The notes under the pieces: generated by a model
The model's database searches: none
Seen by the model: only the letters and a program-made list of their open reading frames with translations
What the model was told of the DNA's origin: nothing
In this document: positions 1-21,649 of the stretch, piece after piece
Layout: each line of letters starts with the position of its first letter
Numbering within the stretch: the first letter of the stretch is position 1
From: Siniperca chuatsi
Taxonomy: Eukaryota > Chordata > Actinopteri > Centrarchiformes > Sinipercidae
Reading direction: 5' to 3'
NCBI RefSeq assembly: GCF_020085105.1
Contig: NC_058063.1
Coordinates: 19,460,262 to 19,524,261, forward strand
DNA length: 64,000 nucleotides
Translations under genes and position numbers: made by a program

Positions 1-160
1 TTACAATTCATCCTGAGGGGAACATGAATGTTTCTAACACATTTCCTGGCAATCCATCCAACAGTTGATGCGATATTTCATTCTGGACCAAAGTGGTCGA
101 CCGACAGACAGACACCGCCATCTCTAGAGCCATGCCGCTAAAAATAAAATCAACAAACTC
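1..160 (-). repeat. Dispersed teleost repeat in mus81 intron
   Basis: Read on the minus strand this stretch has the familiar teleost repeat wording: a block reading 'TAGCGGCATGGCTCTAGAG', then text ending in 'CATGTTCCCCTCAGGATGAA'. A diverged piece of the same type lies at about 5330-5560. The open frame through it (8-241, minus) is a by-product and does not match the next MUS81 exon. Confidence 0.6.
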
Positions 161-261
161 AACAAAAATGAACAAAAAGAAATGAACAGAGATGAAAATC
201 AACAGACAAAACATGTTTGTTTGAAGTGTGTTCGCTTGCATTTGTGTGTGCTTCTGTGTAC

Positions 262-3200
262 CTTGCAGGGTTGTGGGTCTTTATCACCAGGTTCTTCTGA
301 ATCAGAGTGCTCACTGAAGACCAGGCAGTGTACTTACTGCCTAGATCTGGCTACAGACAGACACACAAAATAAAAGGAGGGAATCTAAGTAAAAAACTCA
401 ATTTTTAAATAGTCCTACTGCACAAGAAGATATGCAGAGAGCAAGACCAATCCCAGGGATTAACATGAGCAAAAGAGTCGGTTGGGTATGTTGTGTTATA
501 AACAATGTTTCACTTACAGCAGTGAAAGACTTATCACAGAGATGCTGAGCTTCTGCTTGTAGCTCCATCTTAAACATATAATCTTTACTACCTGGGATCT
601 AGAGAGAGAGAGAAATAATGATACAATGTGATTTTTACTACGGAGGCCACAATGCAATACTTGGAAATATACTGTACTAATAAACTAAGTGTGACGGAAA
701 AAGGTGTACCTGCGACTGTCTGTAAAGGGTAAGCAGTACAGCATAACCCCCAGACCTCTTCTGGGGCATGTACTCCCTCTTCTTCTTCCTCCCTCCTCCT
801 CCTCCTCCTTTGTCTTTCCCTTGATCCCCTGCTGCATTCTTCTACAAGGAAAGATGGATCACATAGGAAAAGAAATGAAAAGTTAGAGGTCTCATCGTGT
901 CACTGAAATAACCCACAATAAAGACATATGTTTTACTTTCCTCTCATCAATGGATGAAATAACACAGAATGATGCAACATTACCTGTTCATAAAAGATTT
1001 TATAATTACTATATTTCCTCTTTGATTAGTGGTGGTAGTAGTAGTAGAGGAAACACCCTGATTCTTTGAACAATACCATCAACCAATCAAACAATAAATT
1101 CATGGACAAAGGTTCCCTGTTACACTTTTTCGTTCACATTTTTCAAGAGATATCCCAGTTTAGGAGAACACACAATAACATGATCACATTGTGGGTACAT
1201 ATTTAGAGCTGTGGGAGGTATGACGAGATATTGTTTGGGATTTTTGCTAAAGCAATATTGTATGATAAAGCTTAATAACTGTGTTTACTTAAAAGGTTGC
1301 ATTACAATTAAGTGACATAATTTCCTGACTATTATTAGACTGTTTTAGCTGAATACAATGAACAGCAAATTCCTCTGCCTGCTTGGTCATCATATCATTT
1401 TTTGTGTGTGTACGCATCTGAAATACTCAGGCCAGATACTGTCTCTTCATTTGAAACCCTGAAGAAGACCTGTAAATTGTCATGAAGAAGCCATGTAATC
1501 ACTAAAGGCTTTTTATTAAAACTCCAAATACTCCTGCTTGACTGCGTGAGTAGTTTGCTCTTTTGCACATGTTTGACTAATATGCAGGTATTTGGTTAAA
1601 AAATATTGATTGGTTTGACTCAATAGTGCCCAGCCGTAGGCAGATTCTACTTCGTCACAGTTTTCATAGATATTTACTTCCTTTACCAAGGAATGTATAC
1701 ATTTCCATGAAATTCTCTGTTTCGAAATGTTGGGATTGGACTACTGGTGTAAATTGTGTCTTACACAGTGAAGCAAACTTACTCACTCCCTATTTAGCGA
1801 ACATTGCCCTATTTACCTTTCTGGAGGGAGCCAGGCTGTTGTTGTCCTGTCTGCCAGGAGGGGGCGCTCCTTCAGGGAGAGCGTGAATAGGAGCGTCTGG
1901 ACCTAGAGAAGAGGTAAAGAGGAAAAAAAGTGAAGACAGAGGAGCTGGTGTAATTGCCTACTTAAACTGAAAACTTCAATATACTTTAAGAATACCTTGT
2001 CTTAAAGATCTAAAGAAAAATCTCCTACTGTAATATGAATAGCTTTAGACAAATTAGATGTGCGTTATTTTGTTTTTCTGATCTGACTGGTTGCTTGTGA
2101 TTCTGGTGATCTATGATGTGAAGTTAATTCTACTGTTGCTGTAGTCTATCTATCTATTCTCTTCTAGCTTATCATGTTTTGTGTAATGTTTTTTTCTGTT
2201 CTTCCATCCACCCCTTTCTTAAATGCTATTTTTTTTAGTTCATATATGGATGATATTTCTAGTTCTATTGATTCCTTCTACATTCCCTCAATTTTGAAAT
2301 ATTTTCTAATATCACTAGTTTCTCATCTTGTATTTTACAGTCTATCCCTCTCTCAATGCAGCCATCAATCCATTTCTTAAATTCTCTCTATGACATCAGC
2401 ACTTTATCTAATATTTTACAGAATCCTTTTACAGTACCACTTAATCCATAGACTGATCTTTATTTCTCTTCAGGCTCTCTGTAATGTCTTTTTAGCTTTC
2501 TGTCTAGCGTTTTGCAGAAACACCACTCCATAAAATCACAACAGCTCTGGCTCCTTGCAAAGTCATCTATGTACAAGAGCAAGAAACAGCTAAAATGCAA
2601 TCAATCAGTCAATTAATACATAAATCCATCCATCTGTCCCTTACCGTTCTCTCTATAGTATCGTTGTAGTTTTTCATCCAGTATTTTACAGATGCCGTCT
2701 CCAAAGTTCTGGAGGATCTTTGCCTCTTTTGCGTTTTGAAGTGGTAACGGATACTTATTCAAAGAGCTGATGGCCTGGAAAAAGACAAAAACATACATAA
2801 ATGAAGATAAATGAAGATCTGTTTCTGCTTTCCACTGATTTCCTCTACATTTTTCAATTGATTATGAACGTGGCTGCAGGGATTTGCTCCCATTCAGCAA
2901 CAAGAACTTTAGTGAGATAGGCCACTGACTTTGGGCAATAAGGTCTGTCATGAAGTCGGCGTTCCAGTTCATGCTAAAGGTGTTGGATGAGTTTGAGGTC
3001 AGGGCTCTGTGTAGGCCAGTCAAGTTCCTCCACACCAAACTAGGAAAAACATTTCTTTATGGCTTTGTGCACAGGGGCAGTATTATGTTGAAACAGTAAA
3101 GATACTTTGCACTAAGTTTTTATTTGTTTTCATGTAAATAATAATAATAATAATAATTAAAATACAGCTTTTGTAAAAGTTATAATACATACACATCAAT

Positions 3201-4282
3201 CTTATATAGAGTCTCCTAAAAACTCTAGGCAAAATAAAAAGGCTCATATTAATTCTAAATGAATGACAGACGGAAAGGCAATTACAAAACAAAAAAAGAA
3301 ATAAGGAAATAAAAACATTAACAATTACTTCCCATTCAAGCTGCCCAACAGTTAATAGTGACTAAAGACATGCTAAAGACATTTAAAAGATTAAGACAAC
3401 AGAAAAGTGGTATTGATGATTTATGACTGAGAAGAGGTAGCTAATCTAACAAATTTATTGTGTACTATAAATAGTTTGTTAAGCTGTGGGGTATACGTAC
3501 TTGCAAATGCAATATTGCAGTAATTTAAATAAAGATAGATTAAACTATGATGCATTGCAAGAAGGCAAGACTGATTTCTTAAGCGAGAATTGTTTTCTAA
3601 TAATAGCAAAGATCTCGTTATTTCTAAGTTTAAAAAAAGTCAATGTGATGCTTCCATAAAAGTTTGTCATCAGTTAACACCACTAGGAATTTTGTAGAGT
3701 TAACTTTCTCAATTGCCTGTTGATCAATCTATAATTGAAACCAAGAATAATCAACTTGACTATGATACTGGAATAACATAGCATTGATTTGTTTAATATT
3801 AAGTGACAGCTTATTCATTTGAAACCATATTGCATATTTCCTCAGACTTTTGTTTGCTTCAGACATAGGTATTTATATAATGTGATGTGAAATTATGAGA
3901 TTTGTATAATCTGCAAAAGGTATTGTTGGAAGCACACTACTGTCTAAAATCTCATTGTATGCTGTTGCATTAAAATTGCACCCTATTTGGGGAAAAGAAA
4001 ATATTTTAGCTTCTCAGTTTTTACTATTAACAGAGCTGCTTCCTACTCAGTAAGTAAATAAATACAGAATAGGTAAATGCACAAAAAACAGAATGGGAAC
4101 TGAAGTCTGATCAATAGACCTGAACTGAACACCCTGTTTACCTTCTGGTAGGTGTACTGGATCTTCAGTCCCTTCTCTCTAGCCTGGTCCCGGAGCTCGG
4201 TGAGCCACTTGAGGAACAGAGGGTTCGGGCAGGGGGGCAAGCCGCGTTTCCGACCCAACCGGACCGGCTCGGACGCTGGCAT
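262..4282 (-). CDS. mus81: mus81, 5' half (structure-specific endonuclease subunit MUS81), cut by left window edge
   Basis: Six coding exons read right to left: 4142-4282 (start codon 4280-4282), 2645-2774, 1817-1902, 710-841, 518-598, 262-350. All joins keep phase (0,1,0,0,0, then 2 at the last donor). They give about 219 codons. Residues 1-90 match the MUS81 N-terminus: [19 protein letters not shown] and [13 protein letters not shown] are the helix-hairpin-helix part that binds SLX4. Residues 91-163 are a low-complexity linker with a run of six glycines and RKKKRE. Residues about 153-219 ([18 protein letters not shown]) are the winged-helix domain. The ERCC4-type nuclease domain that cuts branched DNA with an EME partner must lie left of position 1. 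An untranslated first exon precedes it. I see no frameshift or stop. The gene is identified by recalled similarity, not by a search. Confidence 0.9.
2850..3100. mobile_element. Degenerate DNA-transposon fragment in mus81 intron 1
   Basis: The stretch contains phrases such as GAGGTCAGGGCTCTGTGTAG and CCAGTCAAGTTCCTCCACAC that recur in fish genomes as part of decayed Tc1-like elements. No open frame or clear terminal repeats remain here. Assignment to Tc1/mariner is from memory of the repeat text. Confidence 0.45.
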
Positions 4283-4565
4283 CCCTTTGGATCTGACAGG
4301 AGAGAAATGGCACGGTAGACTGTTAGAATAACATGTGGCAGCTTCCACCTACCACACCATGACATGATAAAACACATTTACAACGCTAATTTGGTGCTAA
4401 TAACAACTGTGTCCTGCAACTTTAGCTAACGTTAACAGACCCTAATTAGCTATTTGAAAGCTTTCGGCAACAAGCCACCACATTTAAAAGTAGCAAGCAA
4501 CATGTAGAGAAATTTAGCAGAGAACAGTCAGGTAAGTCGTGTCTGTGCCTGGAACTGCGGCTTAC

Positions 4566-4660
4566 CTTTGACTTGTAAATTTGCAGCAGTTGCTGGTGCT
4601 TTGTATTCAAAGGCAAAGCGCACTTCCTTGTTGACAGCAGTCACGTGACCGGAAGAAGAA
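4566..4660 (-). promoter_or_regulatory. mus81: mus81 untranslated first exon and core promoter with E-box/ETS sites
   Basis: On the minus strand a donor AAAG|GTAAG lies at 4561-4566, and the acceptor of the first coding exon is at 4293-4294, 10 bases before the ATG. This implies a noncoding first exon ending at 4566. At its upstream side a palindromic E-box CACGTG (4642-4647) directly abuts an ETS-type CCGGAAG (4649-4655). No TATA box is seen. This is the usual look of a housekeeping, TATA-less promoter. The transcription start is not visible and is placed near 4650-4670 by inference. Confidence 0.5.
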
Positions 4661-4669
4661 TGCGGGAAA

Positions 4670-7600
4670 AGGGGCAACAATATGAACAGTGACATCTAGC
4701 GGCGAAATCAGCAATAAAAAGAATAAATAATGTAAATAAAAACATATGGATGAACCATAGACTATAAACGAGTAAATGAATAAATAAATGTATTGGAAAA
4801 TTAGAAAACAGACAAATAAACGAATTAGTTGGTATCATAAATAAGTAGTTAATAATTAAGTAATAATTAATGAAATAACAAATTAATCAATTAATAAATA
4901 TTGTACTGGTATTTCTAATTTCAATTAATAAAATTTTCCCCCCTGTATAGAGAAAGCACATTAAAGAATAGATTCAAATGTTTTCAAGTTTATCTTAAAA
5001 CAATACTCACATGTCCATATGTATGTTGAAAAAGTTAATAGCAGCTGTAATTGTCCCTCAATATTTTGCACATTCCTGCACAAACGTTCATTTTAAAAAA
5101 CAGCCAAAGCTAATATGAGGCTTCAACAGTCTGAGTTAGCCAAATCAAGAGGGTATCTTCCAAAATTACAGTCTTTTTAGTACAAAATACCCTCTTTGTG
5201 TTACTATCCCTCTGCTGCAGCTCAGTATGGAAACACATGGTGGACCTAAGTTATGTTTTCCAAAAACACATAACAGTAGTTAATGAGTTAGTTAAATGTG
5301 ATTTATTTAGGCACGTTAGCAGTTCAGTCTGTACTGCATATTGATGCTTTTAGCTCATGACAGTTCATCCAATAGTTGTCAAGGCATTTCACTCAAAATC
5401 ACAAATGCCAACCTCACGATGGCACTAGAAGAAAAGTCAGTGGATCGCCACAGTTAGTAGGCTTCATCTTCTGGGGACCGTGAATGCCTGTACAAAATTT
5501 TATGGCCATCCATCCGAAAGTTGGTAAAACTGCAAATGCATTCTTTTGCAATGCTTAAGTGTTGAAATATAGCTTTAAAATATTCTAATGTATCAGACGG
5601 GATTTTATTTGCAATATGGATGATGTGAATGACAAAATGACTCAATGTCAAGACCGTTATCTGGTTGTTACCTGAGTCGGCCTCCATGTATCCTCAGGCT
5701 GAAGGGAGTTTGCAGGAATCCTCCAACAAGACCTGACAGAGACCAAGAATCCAACCTCACCCTCCCAACCACAACCTCTGTTTCTTAAACACACAGTCAA
5801 AAGGTTGGGGGGGAAATAGCATAATTAGTGCTTAACAGCCATCTTTCATGCACTCACACAAAGTTTGAGGGAATGTAAAGCATAATTAACGTACACTTTT
5901 GTATTGAAATGAAACATGGTTGCTGAGGCCATAGAGACGTATTTAATGTTGTAAAAAACTAATATAACAAACTCATTATTGGCAATCTATGCACATGCAA
6001 GCGTGAAAATGGATTTACTGTTGCGTGTATCTATTAATATAAGGATATGTAGGCAAATGGGTGGCAGGGACTGCATTTTTAAGTGACAGGAGGATTATTG
6101 TTGGGTATTATTTGTTAATGCAGAAACTTGCAGTGTACAATTATGTATGAATAGGTCAGTGAATATTACTTCTTAACTAGTGCAAAGCTACAGTAAGAGA
6201 AAAGAGAAACATTTTTAGTGTTCATAACAAAGCATGAATAAACGTCCAGATTCTTCTTCAATCTCACCCCAAGTTAATCACTTTTCCTGCCTGGAAACCA
6301 GACGGTGACGACAAGATTAAAGTTGTTCGGCATATAACCACCATAAAACTGCAATGTGACATTTTCACATTTTGTACGGGTTTAACAAACAAGATAAAAT
6401 AAATTAGTGAGCTTCAGAGGTGCTGGTAGGTGTATTTTGTTACCTTTGAACAGGGCAAGACTAGCTGTTTCCAGACTTAATGCTAAGCTAAGCTAACCAG
6501 CAACTAGCATTAGCTTTATATTTACTGTACAGACATGAGAATTTTGCTGAAATGGAAACATTTCCACCCGAGCTGACACCCTCACAGGCTCTAAATTAGA
6601 GGTGGAGGAGGTTGGAAATTAAACACAACTATCCAATTAACCTCAGTAAGGATTGTTTCTACAAGAATTTATCGTTCAGTGTCCGCTGTCTTTGACCTCA
6701 GTTATCTTTAGACATTGAGAGAACAATCATATCAAGCATTAGTCACAAATTAGTCTACATTGGCAGGTTTAATTGTTTCAATAAAAGTAACGGTTTCCAG
6801 CTAATCATTTACACCATGGAGCATATTATTGGGCTTGGGTGTTTCTCTAATATCATCTTGGCAGTTAGATATATTTGTGAAATCATGAGAAAGGTCAGAG
6901 CCACAGTGGGTTGGCAGTATATTTTTTATGAATGTGGCTTCACCAAATAAGGGTAACTTTTTTAAACTAACCAGTAGCGCCATTTCTGGCGGTGTTTGTT
7001 TTCAAACTTTTAGCCAATTAAATAGCCTATTTTAAATTTCAATGGCCTTATGCAACAATATTGTTTCAGATTTTCACTTTAATGGCACTTCAATGGCCTT
7101 GAACCACACCACTTATCAACTAATAGGTCAGACATCTAACTGCAAACACTGTTGAACCAGAATGCCTCAATAATGTAGCTTACAATGAAAGCACAATTTG
7201 TGACAAAAAAGAAAATTCATTCTTGTGTAATATATTACTCCCTTTAATAAACAAAAAGTACTTTTTTCATAGAAAAATTCATATTTTTTGTTGTACAGAG
7301 AAGCCCACAGGTAATATTGCATGCAATACAAATGAAGAAAAATATGTTGGTATTGTCAGACATGTTAGTCAGATAGTCAGACTTGGCTTTGTTGGTGCAT
7401 TATTTCATTTAACGTTGTAGTCTGTGTTATATACAGATACCCAAATCCATACACACATATACAGACATAAATTTTCCCCACTGCGATGTAATCTGACTTG
7501 TCATCCACCATCTTGTGTCACTTCACCTTTATGTCCATCAGTTAACACATCCATCCTTCATCCATCTCCCCTGAGTCGTTTTGATGAGCTTCCCTCCAAC
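4670..7600. other. Intergenic region between mus81 and ovol1
   Basis: AT-rich spacer without a supportable gene. It holds a diverged copy of the left-edge repeat (about 5330-5560) and a reverse copy of the 'GCTAAGCTAAGCTAACC' fold-back repeat (about 6390-6560). The 3' UTR of ovol1 must run left from 7600, but I could not place its polyadenylation site. Confidence 0.6.
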
Positions 7601-15870
<8,270 letters not shown>

Positions 15871-16199
15871 GTTCAGTTAATACCTAATATCCTTAATGGA
15901 GGTTTGTGGAGAAGCGGCTTTTCACGACGTGAAGTCAACTAAAAGATTCAAAAGCAGGAAACTTCAAAGTTGGAAGAAAAAAATGGAAGGTGTCGGTCCC
16001 TTATTCTCCTTCCTCCTTGCACCTTTCTTCTCGTTTCGCAAGCTGTGTACCGCTTCTGTCTCCTTTTACCCCCACACACTGCCTCAACCTTATTTTCTAT
16101 CCAGCTCTGGAGCAAAAAGGGTAGAAAAGTCTTTCGGCGTCGGGACAGGTGAGTCCACTTAGGTGTGCAACCTGGGCAGGTAGAGTCGAATATCACCTA

Positions 16200-19100
16200 A
16201 CAGCGTCCTGGAATAACGGGAGAGGGTGGGAGAGCGGGCGGGCGAGAGATTGTATCCTGATCACACTCACAGTCGACAGAGGTGGGTCCAAAAGCAGCAC
16301 AGGTACTCATTTGAAAAGCAGGAAACAGACGCTAGCACGCATGCGCGTCAGAAATAACGGTGACAACAAGCTGGGGAGAGCCTGGGTTAGGCCTCTGTAT
16401 ACCTGCTGAACCGGTTTACTCCTCCTTTCTTGCTCTCTGCCTCCACCTCTTCGCCATTCCGCTTTAAGGTGTGGGGAAAGGTGGAAATGACAAGAAGAAG
16501 GAGACAATTTGGGGATAGAGAGTGTGTGGGGAGGGCAGTTACACAACACTGGAACACACTCACACATATACACACACTACCCCTGGAGCTGCATGAACAA
16601 AACAGTCAAAAGAATAAGTTGTGCATTGTTTTTAACCCCACACAGTAAAGAAAAACCTCAAGAACAAATTATGATTAAACTCCTCTGAGTGTTTGACAGG
16701 TGATTGTTAGACACAGGTGTACATCATCTTTTGTTTGATCATTTTCATGCTAAAAATGTTGAGGATTCAGAGGGTTTTTGAGGATTCTTGTCATGTTGGG
16801 AAAGGTGACTAAAGTGTGAAGTCCAGACAACATGAAACTGATCTCTGTAACTCAGAGTGAAACAAGTGATCCCTGACATATTCAGTGGCAGTGTAACATC
16901 CTGTGCATTAGGCCTGTCTGCGGATCAATTCACTATAAATTAACCTGAACATTTAAATGAATCAATGTGTGACCGAAATCAAATTTCATTACAGGTATTG
17001 CACACTGTGTTTAGAGAGGACTCTTTTTTTCCACTGTAAATTCTCACTCATGGCCCATGGGAATGTATTTTCACGTATATTATCAAGCAACTTTGAGTCT
17101 TTCTTTACTTTTTGGCTGCCTATAATGTTATTTGTTTTACATTCTTTAGCTTTTGCACTGAAGCTCATCTTCACACTGCATACTAACTCTGGATGAAGGG
17201 GTTTCAGGTGCAAGCCTGTGCAGGTCATTAACATAACATAGCATAATATTGTAGGCCAGTAGCTTCTGTAAGAAACCTTCAGGAGAAATTCACTGGTAAA
17301 GACAATATAAAAGCTAAAGAAGCCTTCTGTGTTCCTCTATAGTGAATGTAGTGATAATACACATAACCTAAATCTAACTCTGAAATAATACAAAATATTC
17401 ATATAGAATGTACATGATAAGCTTTTATTCTAAGATATTGGAAGTCTCAAGTATCACATTCATTTTAGGGTGAAACACAGAACTCATGTATTAAAATAGT
17501 TTACTTTTCTCATGAGTAATAATGAGAGAAATTCTGTAGTTTTAAGACAAGCGATGACTTTTTCCCGTAATGACCATAACACTGACTATTCGTCACTTTA
17601 CTGGACACCCACAAGAACCCACTAATCAGCGTAAATATGTGTGAAATGCTGCATGTAGATCACAACTAAAACAATTAGTCGATTGATCAATTAGTTGAGT
17701 GACAACAAATAATTCAGCAACTATTTTGAGAAAATTGTTTCAGTGATTTTTCAAGCACAAATGCAAACACTTCACAGGTTCCACCTTCTCAAATCTTAGG
17801 ATTTGCTGCTTTTTTGTTGTTTATGATAATAAAATGAATATTTTGTAGTTTTGGATTGTTGTTCAGACAAAAAAAGCAATTTGAATAAGTTTGGGAAATT
17901 GTAATGGGCATTTTCAGACATTTTATAGATAAAACAATGTTAAGTATATTTTTAGCTGTCACTGAGGACATTAAATTAATTCACATAAACATATTTTTTC
18001 TGCCTTTCTGTGTGAATGGTGTGAAAATATAATAAAAAAGTAGGTCAAAGGCACATAGAGTGTCAATTATAGCATATAAACTGCACCTCAAAGGACTCAA
18101 ACCCCCAAATTGTGATAAATAAATTACTATCTTGGGGCAGTAGACGCTACAACCCTGGTTTCATTTAATTTGAATCAATATACCAATAGTATATCAATTG
18201 CTTTACCCCTGATAATACTATTGTCATGTGGATCAGGAATACGTTGATGTTTTGTTTTCAGTTACTGGTTGCAAATGCCTTCTACTCTAACAATTCCCAA
18301 GGGCCTTAAACTACAAATATGTTTTAAGCAGTAGGAATGTACCCTCTAACCCTGGCAGAGAGTCATACTTATTGTTGTTTTAATTAACGTCATTCAGTTT
18401 CTGTTTACTCGAGCCTTTAGATTTGTTTCCTCTCTGCTCCCTCATGGTGAGGTGTCCCTCAGCGAACTCCTGTGTGCCTTCACTTGGAAAGTTTCCATTT
18501 GCATGTGCAGATAAACAAAATCTAGTATCAAAAATAGACACACTAACAATATAAAACGTATGCAGCATTTGTCAGCTGTTAACGCCTCTGGTTGAACAGA
18601 GGACGAGAAGTCAGAGCAGTTATGAAAAAGAGCTGTCTGATGAGAGGAGTGGTGCAGGATGAATGAATGAATGAATGGTATGCTGTCTGGGCTGTCGGAG
18701 TAGTTCGGGCAGATGAGCTACCCTCCTCCTTCCTTTCTCATCTTCCTTTTACAGCCCCTTCCTAACTGTCAATGACACTGTTATCTTTTTTGTCGCATCG
18801 CCTTTAACCCTCTTACAAATTTGAGGTAATTGTTCTTTAGTTCTTCAGAGTATTTCCATTTTCTGCTACTTTATATTTCTATTCCACTATACCTCAGAGG
18901 GAAGTATTGCACTCCACTAAATTTATCTGATAGCTTTAGCTACTGGTTACTTTGCAGATTCAGATTAATAATACAAAATATAATCAACAAATAAAATATA
19001 ATGTATTATTATAAGATAAGATAACGAGGGAAATTCACAAGCTAGCAGTGTACAAAGTAATTAAAATTAGCTCCACTTTTAACAGCTGCAACATTAAAGT

Positions 19101-21640
19101 GATGAACACATTAATGCATCAGTAATTATAATCAAATAATATATACTGTAGTATTCTGAAATGGTCCATTCTGCATAATGAGTACTTTTACTTTCGGTAC
19201 TGCAAGTATATTTTGACTCTAATACTTTTGTACTTTTACTTGAGTAAATTTTGAATGGAGCACTTTTACTTGTAACAGAGGATTTCTACACTGCGGTATT
19301 GTTACTTTTATTTAAGTAACTGTTTGGATGTGTGTTTTGCTTAGAAAGATCTATAAACGAGAGGAAAGCCTCAAACATCAGTGTGTTACCTTTGCTTCCT
19401 CCCTGTATATCTCTTAATCAGCCCACAGATAGATTTAAGTCGGTTAAACGAGAGATGAAGATGCAGAGAGAGAGATGAGAGACAACAGGAACAGCAAAGT
19501 GTACTTTACACTGGTTCAACCTGATTTGGTCTCTCTTCCACATTACTGTTATTTCATTCTCTTTCTCCCTCTCTCTATGTTTCCCTATTAAAATAACAAC
19601 GTTTTTTTAGATATATGAAATTGATGGATGAGGTTGAGACATGGTAACATGCTCACAGTGACAATCAGAATCAGAAATCAGAATCAGAAATACTTTATTG
19701 ATCCCCAAAGGGAAACTCTTTGTTACAGCAGCTCGCCTTTACGTCAGTGCACACAGGAGAAAGTACTAGCAAAAAACTTAATACAATACACTATAAAACA
19801 ATGCTAACATGCTGATATTTACCAGGTAATGTTTGCCGTGTTTGCCATCTTAGTTTAGTGTGTTAGCATGATAACATTTGCAAATTTGCACCAAACAAAA
19901 AGTACTGCTGAGGCTAATGGGAATGTCATTAGTGTTACAGGTATTTGGTCTTACATAAAGTACCGGATGAATTGAAAATTTTGACCAGAAGATGGCGCTA
20001 GATGAAAGGTTAACACCATAGATCAGAATGGGTCATCTGTAAGTGCCTTAGATTACCCCATCTATTACAAGTCAAAAATTTTAAGTCATCACAGAACTTT
20101 AAAAATAAGAGAAGACATTTATGTTTGGGACTGGGAAGATTTGAGCTACTCCCTCTGGCTTTTTTAATATCTGGTGAAGAAGAAATGGCTACTGATATGT
20201 GATAGGAGTCTGGTTTTAGACTGTGTGACCAGACTGTGCATGGACACTTTTTTACTGACCTACTTAGTTCTTAGACTTTCGATTCTTTTCAATTGCCTTT
20301 CTTTCCCTCCCTCCCTTCCTCTGTCAACGTCATGCTAATAGGCCTGTCTTTTTTTATAGGCTTTGTTTTTTCAGCAAAGGGTGAGAGCACTGGTCAGGTA
20401 GCATACCTATGTGCGTGTGTGTGTCAGCGATTGTTTAGACAGAGAAAAACCGATGTGATAATACAGTATGTGCCAATATTTACTCTAGTAGACACTGTCT
20501 AGTGTACAGTAGCAAACTGTGACCTGTTTGTTGTTATGCATTTGGGTGAAGCTGTTGATTGACGGATACAAGCTGAATTTATTTTTCCCAGGAAAGAAAT
20601 GAAAACAAGAACCTGCAAAGGAAGCGGAAAAGGTTAAAAGACTCAACAAGCTAGATGAGAGAGAAATTATTAATTCAATTCAATTCAATTTTATTTATAT
20701 AGCGCCAATTCATAACAGAAGTTATCTCGTTGCACTTTTATTAAAACTGAGGAAAACAAACCTGGGATAAACGAAAAGAAAAAACATGGTGTTAACTATG
20801 AAATGCCTCATTTCTACTGCATATGGCTCAACTCGCTTTTGGTACCAGGTACTATTCTTGATTTGTTTTCCACTGCAGATAGTACTCCCTCAATGTAGGC
20901 AGGATTCTTGGCTGATCGTCATAGCGACGCCACGTGACACTGCAGTGACATCATCTTCAACGCGACACAAACACACAAACACAGGAACAATGGAGGATAT
21001 CGAGGGGATTGTGTTCTTGATTCTCAGTATGTGGCTGTTTGTTGGTGGCTGTTTGTTGGGCTGCCATTTTTAAAAAATCTGGGTCAAGTGAATAAAAAAA
21101 TTGCGGCTGCTATTGATGGTAGCATGGCTACTTAAAAATGGCGGGTTTGTGCAGGATGTTTATCTGCAGAAATAAATATGCAAAGTTCCTCCAAAGGTTC
21201 TTGGTCCCTGGGGAAAGTTCCTGCGGTTGAAACGTAGCTTTTGTGTGCCTGCTGTTTGGTGCTGGGCTGGCAGTGTACAGTGTGTTTATCAGAGCTCATT
21301 TCACTGAAAACAGCTCCCCACTGCTGCTGGAAAGGACGCTGATGAGAGCAGTGAGAGTGAACCACAATATTAAAGTTGCTGGCCATAAATCCCAAACAAT
21401 GAGCTTAAATACATTAAAAAGCTGAGGGGAGATGCGGAGTCCAATGATAATTCTCTGTGGGTTCATCAATACAAGTGACCCCTTTCAAATTACACACAGT
21501 CATTTGATCCGTTGTTAATATAAAAACATCAACCATAGCAGCTTTAAGTGATGCAGCAGCGATACACTGAAACCAAGCTAATTTTAAAATAAACTCCATG
21601 AGCTCACAGTCAATTGTCATTATCAATTCAAGTTATTGAA
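16200..21640. other. Gene-free spacer between ovol1 and the RTE element
   Basis: No exon is supported on either strand. Repeats recognised by their wording: 17650-17960 (TTTTCAAGCACAAATGC family; other copies at 24435-24730 and 47805-48015), 18840-19330 ('TACTTTTACTTGAGTAAA' family), 19665-19750 (CTTTATTGATCCCCAAAG), 19795-20000 (GCTAACATGCTGATATTTAC type; another copy at 43655-43830), 20676-20745 (TTTATTTATATAGCGCCAA), 20785-21000 (TTTCCACTGC type) and 21240-21400 (copies at 10090-10265 and 48950-49080). The upstream region of ovol1 (15900-16300) is GC-richer than its surroundings. Confidence 0.6.
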
Positions 21641-21649
21641 GATTTCATT

